This document shows positions 22,928 through 32,161 of a DNA stretch of 64,000 bases, in pieces. This stretch comes from Raphanus sativus (taxonomy: Eukaryota > Streptophyta > Magnoliopsida > Brassicales > Brassicaceae). The stretch lies in assembly GCF_000801105.2 (NCBI RefSeq), contig NC_079516.1, positions 45,488,908 through 45,552,907 of the forward strand, given 5' to 3'. The notes below the pieces were generated by a model. That model saw only the letters and a list, made by a program, of their open reading frames with translations, was not told the DNA's origin and did not search any database. Position numbers and translations under genes: made by a program. Position 1 is the first letter of the stretch. The number at the start of each line of letters is the position of its first letter.

Positions 22928-23450
22928 TAGAGCTGGGAATTTGATTCATTATCCGCGGGTCCCGCCCCGTTTGACCCGCCGCGGGGCAGGTGCAGGTCGA
23001 GTGATTTGAAAAAAATTGTTTGCGGGTGCGGGTGCGGGTCGAGTGATTTTAACGCGGGGCGGGTGCGGGTCGACCGAATTTAAACTGCGGGTACCCGCCA
23101 ACCCGCAAAAATAATAAATAAAAAAAAAATCTTTTTAAAATATGTTTTTTTTTTAGTAAAAATTATGTTTTTTATAAAAAATAATAAAAAGTACGAATAT
23201 TTTTTAAAATTTAATTAAAATATATTATTTTATATTATTTTATAAAAAAATATTAATTAAAATAATTATTTTTATTATTTTTATATTACCCGTGGGTCCC
23301 GCGGGTTACCCGCTAATTTATACAGGGCGGGGCGGGTCTTACATTTTTTAGATGCGGGTCAAGCGGGTCGAATTTTTGAATCGAAAAAATGAGTCGATCC
23401 GCAGCGGGGCGGGGCGGGTCGGGGCGGGTCGACCCGCAAACCCAGCACTA
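22928..23450. mobile_element. Non-autonomous hAT element with GCGGGTC arrays, 8-bp TSD
   Basis: The 523-bp element starts TAGAGCTGGG and ends CCCAGCACTA (imperfect inverted ends). It is flanked by the 8-bp duplication TCCAGATG at 22920-22927 and 23451-23458, diagnostic of hAT. Both subterminal regions are packed with GCGGGT/GCGGGTC units in inverted orientation around an AT-rich core. Such motifs are plausible transposase-binding sites. It has no coding capacity. Confidence 0.9.
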
Positions 23451-23458
23451 TCCAGATG

Positions 23459-23665
23459 ACTACACTCATTGATAAAACAGTAAGAAACATGATTATGTCC
23501 AAACGCTACTTTGAATATTTCATACTCTAGGAACTCCTCCAAAGGTGGTTCAAAGGACATTACCTCTTCGAAATAGATCTGGTTATTCAATTTTATTCTT
23601 TTGATTCTTTGTCTACATAAACTATTTCTCTTCTTAATATAAATTTAACATTTCACCAAAAAATA
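23459..23665 (+). pseudogene. LINE tail, part 3, with 3' end
   Basis: Continues part 2 after the hAT element: GACTACACTCATTGATAAAA resembles the MTTLIDKTVRN region, and CTCCAAAGGTGGTTC the LLQRWF region of plant LINE tails. An A-rich stretch near 23655-23670 may be the original 3' tail. Confidence 0.65.
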
Positions 23666-23721
23666 TATTATTAAATGAAATTCTAATTTGTTAATTATAA
23701 AACTAATTAATTCTTTATATT

Positions 23722-26059
23722 CACTACAAGAAAACAGGCTCATACTGAGGGCAAAAATCGTCGGTATGTCGTCGGAATAAGCGAATTCCGACGCCATACC
23801 GAGGAAACATGTCCTCGGAAAAAACTTCTCGGAATTTCATTTTTCCTCGGAATTTCTTCGGAATTTTCTGACGGAATTTCGAGAAAACAAAATTCCGAGG
23901 AAATTGTGAGGACGAGAGTTCGTCGCACATTTCCTCAGAATTTTCCGAGGGACGTGGTCGTCGGAATATTCCGAGGGACCACCTTCCTCAGAATTTTCAA
24001 AAAAATAATTAAAAAAAATTAAATTTTTTTTTTTAATGAAATTCGAAAAATATAAAATATAAAATAAAAATTGAAATTGAAAATATATTAGATAATATTA
24101 TTCAAAGTTGTACAAACTAAAATATAATAAAATTTAGTTTTAATAAATAAAAATTTTAAAATTCAAAAATAGTTTTTAATCACAAAAATATAAATATATA
24201 AAAAAATAGTTTAATAAATACTAAAAATAGTTTTTAATCACAAAAATATAAATATAAAAATAGTTTAATAATTACAAAAAAAAATTTAATCGAAAATATA
24301 AATATAAAAAATAAATAAATATAAATGTTAAATTCCAAAAATAGTTTTTAATCACAAAAATATAAATATAAAAAAATAGTTTAATAATTACTAAAAATAG
24401 TTTTTAATCACAAAAATATAAAATATACAAAAAATAAATAGTTTAATAATTACAAAAAATATTTTTAATTACAAAAATATATATATAAAAAGTATATATA
24501 AATAGTTTTAAAATTACAAAATAGCTTTTAATCACAAAATATAAATATATTTTAAAAATATATATAAATAGTTTTAAAATTCCAAAAATTAGTTTTTTAA
24601 TCACAAAAATATAAATATATATTTTTAAAAAATATATAAATAGTTTTAAAATTCCAAAAATAGTTTAATATTTACAAAAAACGTTTCATAAATATTAAAA
24701 ATGTTTGATAAATATAGAAATGATTTTATATAAAAAAACGTTTCATTTATAATTCATAAAATAGATTTTATATACAAAAAACGTTTTCAAAATTATTTAT
24801 AAACACCAAACTATTATAAAACTTAAACAAAAATTCTACACAATCAAATAATCACAATCCTCAATACAAAACCACAATCAAACTTCCATTATACAATCCT
24901 ACCAATCACCCTAACAAAAAATCTATCAAAAAACTTCTAAAATCATCAATTTTAACCTAACAAATAGATTGGGAAGGTTCTTACATGATTTGGGAATCAA
25001 ATAGAGGAGGAATAGGTCGGATTGGCCGGAAATCGTCGAGAGAGAAGGGGAGGTCGGCGGAGATGGCAAGGAAGAAGAAGAGAGAAATGAGGAAGAAGAA
25101 GAGATCTGTGTTTATAATTTCGAAGTTTCTGACGGAAACTATCCGTCGGAATTTCCTCAGTTTCGAAAATTTAATTTTCGCAAAATATTTCGCGAAAATT
25201 ATGGCGGTTAAATGAAAAAATTCCGAGGAAAATTCAAATCCCTCAGAATTTCCTCGGTATATTCCGAGGAAATTCCGAGGGATATATGTTTGGGGTTTCA
25301 AAACCTCAATTTGTTTTGCCCAATATCATTTCTTATACTAATGTAATGATAAAATTGAATATTCTTTGTATAGTAATGTAATGATCTTTGCCCAAGATCA
25401 TAAACCATGAAATAACAAAATTCCAAAATGAATTGTAAGTATTCCTTTTACCATTCATTAAAGTGTATAAGTGTTTGATCTTATGTTGTTGGAAATTCGT
25501 TCATACAATCGGAAAGTGTTTATTATCGGGTAACACACCTATTTTTGGTTTAAGACACTTAATAATCAGTTTAAGACACTTAATAAGGCTTATATATTTG
25601 TTATTCAAACCGAAAACATTTTTTTCGGTTACAAAACCTTGTTCCTCGGAAAAGCCTCAGAATATTCGGAGGAAATTCCGAAGAAAATGTGTTTTTCCTC
25701 GGAATTTCCTCAGAATATTCCGAGGAAATTCCGAGGAAGCTAAACCCTATAGTAAAATCCCTAAATCACTCGGAATTTCCTTGGTAAATTCCGAGGAAAT
25801 TCCGAGAAACCTAAACCCTAAAAGTTAAATCCCTAAATTCCTCGGAATTTCGTCGGTTTTTTTCGAAGAAAACTCTTTCCTCGGGATTTCCTCGGAAAAT
25901 ACCGACGGAAAGTGAATTTCTCGGAATTTCCTAGGTATTTTCCGAGGAAATCCCGAGGAAACGTAAAATTTATGTTTCCTCGGCATTTCCTCGGAAATTT
26001 TCCGAGGAATTCATTTTCCGTCAGTATGTCCGTTAGTATTTCCCTGTTTTCTTGTAGTG
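23722..26059. mobile_element. Non-autonomous CACTA (En/Spm) element, TSD ATT
   Basis: 2,338 bp beginning CACTACAAGAAAACAG and ending CTGTTTTCTTGTAGTG, so the 16-bp terminal inverted repeats are perfect. The 3-bp duplication ATT occurs at 23719-23721 and 26060-26062. Subterminal regions (23760-23990 and 25640-26040) carry many TTCCGAGGAA units in both orientations. The core is AT-rich with tandem repeats. Short open frames such as 24985-25215 come from the repeats and have no transposase motif. CACTA elements of this style are abundant in Brassica genomes. Confidence 0.93.
24110..24660. repeat. Diverged AT-rich tandem repeats inside the CACTA element
   Basis: A unit of roughly 55-65 bp containing AATAGTTTTTAATCACAAAA followed by an ATATAAATAT-type stretch recurs about eight times with small indels. 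Confidence 0.75.
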
Positions 26060-26822
26060 ATTTTATATCTTTTAAATTTATCGTAAACAAATATTTTTTA
26101 TTTTGTAACATAACCTTTGTAAACAATGTTAAAATAGTCTGATAAATTAATAATTTATTAAATATAAATATAAAATATAAATATTATATTTATTCTATAA
26201 ATATAATTTTAATTTTAAAATAAATAAATAAACATGAGTTATAATTTTAAAATAAACTTAATATTTTAATTACTGAATATAATAAAATCACATATTTAAA
26301 TTAGTCTTAATTAATTTTGAACTTATAAAATGAAGACTTTAAAATTACAATATAAAACTAGATCAATATTAATTTAAATTTATACAAATAAAATAAAATT
26401 ATATGATTTGATAGGTCGGGTTAAAGTGTTTATTTAAAAATAATAACAAAACCTCAGTACATTTCAAGCATTTTAAATGAATAGAATGTTTTGGATTCAT
26501 ATGCATGTATGTTTTCTTATGACGAGGTATAAATCATTTAGTTTAATCGTATTTGGGTAATAGACAGTTCCTAGTGAAATTTAAAAACATTTGAAATTTT
26601 GATCAATAGACCAACTCGTCGTTGGTAGATTTTTAAAGTGATTTACTATTAAATTATGCTTCATATATAAAAAGAAAACATCAACCACCTTCGTACACTA
26701 ATATCACACACAAACTTAAGTTCAGGCATGGACTTAAAAGACAACTAAGATAAATACATGTCTTTGCACTTACATTATTAAATATTACATGATCCGCAAA
26801 AGATATGTTTAAACGGTGCATC
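26060..26822. other. AT-rich intergenic DNA
   Basis: No recognised feature apart from the probable 3' UTR of the Ole e 1-like gene at the right end. Confidence 0.5.
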
Positions 26823-27515
26823 TTATGGGATACCGATGATGGGGAAGAAGGGAAGATAATAGCTCGTGGGAGCCAGCCCCCACTCCGGAGGAACAGGCAA
26901 ATCAACGGTCTTGGACGAACTGAAAGATCTGAGGCTTCTTGGACATGATTTCAAGAAAATCAACTTCGAAGAGAGACCATATTTGCCACCTTCGAGCTTA
27001 ACAATCTTCGACATAATGTTCTTTTTGGAAGCATAAAGTTGCTTGAAACTACCTTGGAGCTCCGCTTCGCAATCCGATTTGACTCTCGAGGGAAGCTCCG
27101 ACATAAACTCGCCCTTCTTGTCGGTTGAGACGGTGAAACGCGTCTTGGAGTGGCTACAACTAACGCTGATCATGATTCCTGAAAAGAAGATATAAAGTCT
27201 AGTCACAATTTTTTTTTGACGAAAAAGTCTAAGTCACAAAGTGAATGACCAGAAGAGTGTTTATTATAACAATGTTTCATGTCACTTGAGTTATATTTCC
27301 TTTGTGCTATAGTACAAGTTAAACATTTAGAATACAAACTAAAAATGTCTAATAGTTTAGGGTTTAGTACTAAACTGACCTGAATAATCGTAATCACTGG
27401 GACAGTCGTAACAAGAGACTTTTCCTTCGACGAGCGAAACCGAGACCACGAGGGAAGATGAGATCAAAGCTACCGTGAACAGGAACAAAGCTAGGAAACT
27501 TAACTGCATAGCCAT
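26823..27515 (-). CDS. Pollen Ole e 1/extensin family secreted protein
   Basis: Two exons, 27515-27380 and 27178-26823, joined in phase (TCAG/GTCAGT; TTTCAG/GAATC) give 163 residues. A signal peptide (MAMQLSFLALFLFTVALISS) leads into GKVSCYDC, the conserved first Cys region of the Ole e 1 domain. Later Cys residues lie in VSCSHS, KSDCEA and KSCPRS. The C-terminus is Pro-rich. Two in-frame upstream ATGs (27548, 27542) exist, but the TATA box at 27566-27559 would place transcription start near or below them, so 27515 is preferred. The domain is found in cell-wall and pollen-tube secreted proteins. By position this matches At2g27385 (recalled). The intron carries a micro-insertion. Confidence 0.85.
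27194..27239 (-). mobile_element. Micro-insertion in the Ole e 1-like intron
   Basis: AAAGTCTAGTCACAA (27194-27208) and AAAGTCTAAGTCACAA (27224-27239) flank a 15-base insert that reads TTCGTCAAAAAAAAA on the minus strand. The left copy lies 16 bases from the splice acceptor. Confidence 0.7.
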
Positions 27516-27558
27516 TGGAAGAAGGGATAGGTGAACTTGCATTATCAAGAAAGATGTG

Positions 27559-27566
27559 TATATATA
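27559..27566 (-). promoter_or_regulatory. TATA box of the Ole e 1-like gene
   Basis: TATATATA on the minus strand, about 45 bases upstream of the preferred ATG at 27515. Its position argues against the two more upstream ATGs. Confidence 0.6.
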
Positions 27567-27703
27567 AAGTAAATAGAGATATCTCTACGATACAAGGACT
27601 ATCACAAGTTTTACGGTTGCTTCATTACTGAATGGGACCCAAAAAACCAGCATGGTAGTTGGTTTGGCGTTAAATGAATGTGTATCTAGAATCGTATCCC
27701 CTT

Positions 27704-27820
27704 GACATTAGATTCAAATTTAATATAGCTGATTGATATGCAAAGTGGGATCTGAGATTTTTGATATTAGATTTAAATTTTATATAGCTGATTGATATGT
27801 AAAGTAGGATCTGAGATTTT
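27704..27820. repeat. 59-bp tandem duplication
   Basis: Units beginning at 27704 and 27763 share AGCTGATTGATATG and GATCTGAGATTTT, with several substitutions between them. Confidence 0.8.
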
Positions 27821-27935
27821 GGGAGTTATAAACATTTCTCAAGAACCTGAACAAAACAAAATTATAAAAAAAAATTATATAATCTGGGAACTTATATTTA
27901 TGTATACAACTTCCAATTTTTTTGGAAATCAAGGC

Positions 27936-27977
27936 GGCCATTGTTTTTTTTTTTTTGACAAACAAGGCCATTGTTTT
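27936..27977 (-). mobile_element. Micro-insertion, 12-bp duplication
   Basis: GGCCATTGTTTT at 27936-27947 and 27966-27977 flanks an 18-base insert that reads TTGTTTGTCAAAAAAAAA on the minus strand. Confidence 0.75.
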
Positions 27978-28849
27978 AATCTCTGGATATGCGCGAAGCC
28001 ATCTGAATCGTGACGTTTTGTATTATCCGGCAAAGATAATGATGAGAATATTTGTATCATATCCCTACATTTAGTTTTAAAACTTTAAAACGACTCCGAT
28101 TAATCCTTGTATAATCTCTTTTTATTTGATACTCCTACTCGATCACACGCATAGCATAGCGATAACAAATTTTCGAACCTTGGTTTCACCCTTACCGATA
28201 CTTTTATCAAAAATCAATTTTTTCACAAAAGTTTAGTTTATTATACGTAAGATGATTCATTCCATACAGATGTTTGGACTAAAGGTCTACAATATTGGAA
28301 AATTAATTAAATGACTCATTAATCTATTTTAACTGTGGTGATTTTATTAATTTTTTTGCATAAGCAGAATAATAACATTTGATATGATTGGTAAAAAAAA
28401 TTGAGTGTAGGCTGTAGCCCTTAGTAAATATTATGGATGAATTGGGAGGAAACGAAAATAATAGATACAATAAAAATGAAAAAAAAATTAAGAAAAAAAT
28501 AATAGAGAAAAAAAATGTGAGAGAACATTAACTTTTACTCTGCAAATTAATTTTACTCTGGTTTCAACTAAAATTTTCCAATCAAGTAAACTATTATTTC
28601 ATTTTATTTAATCTAGGGATGGTAGATAAGAAAAAAAACACACACAGACACAAGTTTGCACTAATTTTTACAAGTGAAATATTATTTATTCCACCTCTTT
28701 TTTTCTCTTTCCTCATTTTACTTTTTAAGTTTTCTTCTTTTTCGCTTTATTATTTACTCTCCTTTACTCCAATTTTCCCAATCACAAAAAGTTTTTCAAC
28801 TTTTTCAGTTGTATTCAGCTAAAAGCAGCTGCAGATTATTTATGATATA

Positions 28850-29110
28850 CTCCCTCCGTTTCTTAAAGAGTGTCGTTGTGACATTTTTCACACAGATTAA
28901 GAAAATTGTTGAAATATATGTAAGTTGTAATTAATTATACCTCTTTGACCAATAGTATTTTAGATAAATAAAATTATTTATAAAATCAATGCAGTTTGCA
29001 ATTAATTTTCAGCTGAAAGTTAGTATAATTTACATTGGAATTGTAAAGTGACACTCTTAGTGTAATAAGAAAATGAGCTCACAGTGACACTTATTATGAA
29101 ACAGAAGGAG
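28850..29110. mobile_element. Stowaway-like MITE
   Basis: The 261-bp element begins CTCCCTCCGTTTCTTAAAG and ends with the imperfect complement (TTATGAAACAGAAGGAG). TA dinucleotides flank both ends (28848-28849, 29111-29112). Length, ends and TA target are those of Tc1/mariner-type Stowaway MITEs. Confidence 0.88.
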
Positions 29111-29227
29111 TATTTAACTTGGTTGGTAGTAATTAAGTAGAATACAGAGTAAAAAATATTTACTCTGAAATTGTCATTCATCCATACCCTTATTATGGAA
29201 AACAAAACTCAAAAAGAAGCTAAATTT

Positions 29228-29471
29228 ACCGGGTGATTGTGGTCGAGTGGTAAAAAGACGGATCTATGATGCTAAAATGTTTTAGTTTTGATCCCTCTGT
29301 TGCGCGAAACTAAGTCACAATTATTCTGATCACTTTACACGGATATTAACTCTATGCTTTATAACTCATTTGAATATCTGAAAAGAAAGTCTATCCGTAG
29401 GCTGCAACTTTTCTTGAGTATTGTTTTGACCTCTCCATAAATTTGGGATATCTTAGACTAATAAAAAAAAA
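29228..29471 (+). mobile_element. tRNA-derived SINE
   Basis: The head contains an A-box-like GTGGTCGAGTGGTAA and a B-box-like AGTTTTGATCCC spaced as in tRNA genes, but no cloverleaf can be folded. The body is about 240 bp and ends in an A-run (29462-29473). Flanking direct repeats AAGCTAAATTT (29217-29227) and AAGCTACATTT (29472-29482) differ at one base and are a plausible target duplication. A SINE fits better than a functional tRNA gene. Confidence 0.8.
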
Positions 29472-29482
29472 AAGCTACATTT

Positions 29483-30553
29483 GTCAGAATTTTTTTAGAG
29501 GGTATTGACAACAGTATGTGTGATTTTAATAGGGGACTTAAATTTTTGGGTACGTTTCCACCGTACTGTTTACATTTAACGCTCGGTGGCTGTCGCTGAC
29601 TATGGTTTTCTCTCACATGGGTTTGGACAAAAAGGAACAAGATTCAAAATATCTGGATACATGGAAATTTAAACCAAGCATTTCTGAGGTTAAACAATTA
29701 ATTTGGGATATAGTAGTAGTTTTGATATTTAATGCTAAGAGCAAATAAATGCGGATGAAGTAGAATCCAAAGGCACATCAATATGTCCTAACTTTACTTA
29801 AGACCAGCGTACCTGTAAAATATCGTATGAAAACAGAAAATATAAATCATGATGGAGTTGTAAACTAAAAGTTGGATTTGGCCAGATATTTTTCTAAGAT
29901 TCGACTTCCAGCTATTAACGATTTATTAGGGCTAAGTTGTTCCAAATATTATCCCAGTGAATGATATAAGTAATGTTAATTTTCTTAGCATGTGTCTAGG
30001 TATTTTGAAGAAAAAAAACTGAACCAGCCGAACTGGACATTTTGGTTTTTGAGTTCCATTCAGTTCTGAGTTTCAAACCTATGGATGATTTTGCAAATTT
30101 CAGGTTCTCATTTTGGTTTTGTTCGGTTCAATACCTCAAAACTGAATATTCTTTTTATTTTATTTTTATCACATGTTCACCATGAACCTTTTTCTATATT
30201 AACGTAAGTTAACTCAACCGAAAATTTCCTCTTCAGTGAGTCTGTGTTTGTTTTCTATAGGTATTATAATGGAAAAATGGTATCTTCCTCTTGGAATAGA
30301 TTTTAACACACAACTTTTGAATTTCAATTCCGATGGTGTTGAATACCTCTACTATATGGCAACTTCGTCGATGTCTGGTTAGGTCCATCCCCACTGAGGA
30401 ACGAAAACGAATGCCCAAGTAGAGATGACAAATTGGTTCAATCTCTCGAGGGCCGACCCATATTTTTTTTTTTGTAGTGCAGATTTAGTCACTAAAATCT
30501 ATGCCCATTTAATTGTGCGCCTAGCGGGATGATCCGCTGCTGTCTTAGGCTGC
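29483..30553. other. Intergenic, no gene recognised
   Basis: Includes a stretch near 30020-30140 rich in GGTTTTNGGTTCGGTTC-type motifs, a composition common in Brassicaceae repeats, but no element ends were found. Confidence 0.45.
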
Positions 30554-30561
30554 GTTTGATG

Positions 30562-30704
30562 CAGGACTGGCCCTGAGATTTTGGAAGCTTATTGTAATGT
30601 CTATATAAAAAAAATTGGGGAGCCTAAAAATTTTTTTGGGACCTTATATCTATTTGGAGACATGTTGCAAATGTTTCACTACGCATGGTTCAGGGCCGGT
30701 CCTG
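30562..30704. mobile_element. Small hAT-type MITE
   Basis: The 143-bp element starts CAGGACTGGCCCTGA and ends TCAGGGCCGGTCCTG, near-perfect 15-bp inverted ends of the CAGGGCCGGCCCTG type. The flanking octamers GTTTGATG (30554-30561) and ATTGGATG (30705-30712) agree at six of eight positions, so the duplication has probably drifted. Confidence 0.8.
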
Positions 30705-30712
30705 ATTGGATG

Positions 30713-32161
30713 AATCAAGTCTATACTGCGTGTAATCTTATTAAAACCATTTCCAATATATATTTTATTTTTCTATAATATAATAAAGTAACTTTAGAAT
30801 AGAATGTGTTTTTCTTTAATGTATTCTACTATATTTGCTTTTAGAATTCAATATTTTCAAAAGATCCTAAGTTTGTGTGGTTTAAATTTTCATAATCTAG
30901 CTAGAGTAGCAAGAAGGAAAAATATTGGATGTGTAATATAATAGATATAGTATCATTACTAAAAGGGCTGGCAAAAGAACACTTGTATAAGTATTCAAGA
31001 TATTACTCTCAAATGCCCTTTTGCAAAAAAAAAAGATATTACTCTCTACATTGCAAAGTAAAAGCACGAAAATATTGTATGATCACTGAAATTTAAATCT
31101 TGATTAGCTTTAGTTGGGTGTTACCTAAACCTCAATTTTATTGCTTATATTAAGATATGGTCTGCATTCTTTTTACTTGAATCTTCATAGATTTGGATAG
31201 GCACATGCCATATCATCTTTACATTATATCATTATATCATCTTTATATCATTATATCAAAGAAAAAAATCTATAAAAATTATAATTTTGTGGATAGTTAA
31301 ATAAGTAAATCTATATTTAAGTTTATTACTCAACGTAAGGATAAAACCAATCAAGTTTCTAAACTAAAATTACTGAATATATTTTAAATTTAGTTATAAT
31401 AAATAATTTAATTGAGTGGTTAGCATGCAATTTTGTTAGGTTTAATAAATATTTTTTATAAGTTAGATCTTTTTAACCAAAACCAATACAACTAAAATTT
31501 ATTAATCTTCTTTTTTAAATAAAATAGTATACAAGTTATTATTTCGAAAATGAAAATAAAATAAAAATTATTAAATTAAACTAATTTAAATACAATCATA
31601 TTAGAAAATAAAAGAAACTACAAATGATTACTTTATACTTTCAGAAATTAATAAACTTAAAACTAAATATAATGAAAATATATATTAAAAAAATGTCTCT
31701 TAAAAGTTATTATTTTTGTGCATGAAAACCATATAGTCCATATAGTTCTTACTATAACTATATGTGTTTGCAATTAAGTGATATAAATATTTAAACTTAA
31801 TCCATATCAAGATTTGGTGTCGCTGCTGATCCTAACGTTGCTTTTGACACGAAGATTTATTATTTGATTGAAACTACGCTTTTTATATGTTTAGATAATG
31901 TAGTTTCCATTTTATATATGTTCCTAGAGTTTGTGTAGATTATATTTGATGATTTAGCTAGGGTAGCAAAAAAGGAGAAACGTTGGGTGTGTATCAGGCA
32001 TGTAATATATTCATAATGAAAGGACTGACAACAACAAAAGTGGAACACTTGAGCAATTCGCCATTTCTTTTCACTTGTACAAGTATTCATTTATTCAAGA
32101 TCAAGAAACTCTCTAATCACTTTATATTGCGAAGAAGTAAGAGCACGACAATATAGTATGA
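30713..32161. other. AT-rich intergenic DNA
   Basis: No gene recognised. It contains one micro-insertion (30997-31046). Two stretches (30890-31090 and 31945-32165) share pieces such as CTAG(A/G)GTAGCAA and AACACTTG, and look like an old segmental duplication beside the ARM gene's 3' end. Confidence 0.5.
30997..31046 (+). mobile_element. Micro-insertion, 14-bp duplication
   Basis: AAGATATTACTCTC at 30997-31010 and 31033-31046 flanks 22 bases that end CCTTTTGCAAAAAAAA. Confidence 0.75.

Larger units (their letters stand above)
27567..28849. other. Intergenic with a tandem duplication and a micro-insertion
   Basis: Promoter side of the Ole e 1-like gene, then AT-rich DNA. No gene was recognised; open frames around 28619-28934 are low-complexity. 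Confidence 0.5.

Noticed and set aside
24110..24660. Possible CRISPR-like array
   Set aside because: Plant DNA; units are diverged AT-rich tandem repeats inside a CACTA element without conserved repeats or unique spacers.
24985..25215. Lys/Arg-rich open frame in the CACTA element
   Set aside because: GAAGAAGAAG-type repeats and subterminal motifs generate it; no transposase motif.
29230..29300. tRNA gene
   Set aside because: A and B boxes are present but no acceptor stem or cloverleaf pairs; A-tail and flanking repeats show a SINE.
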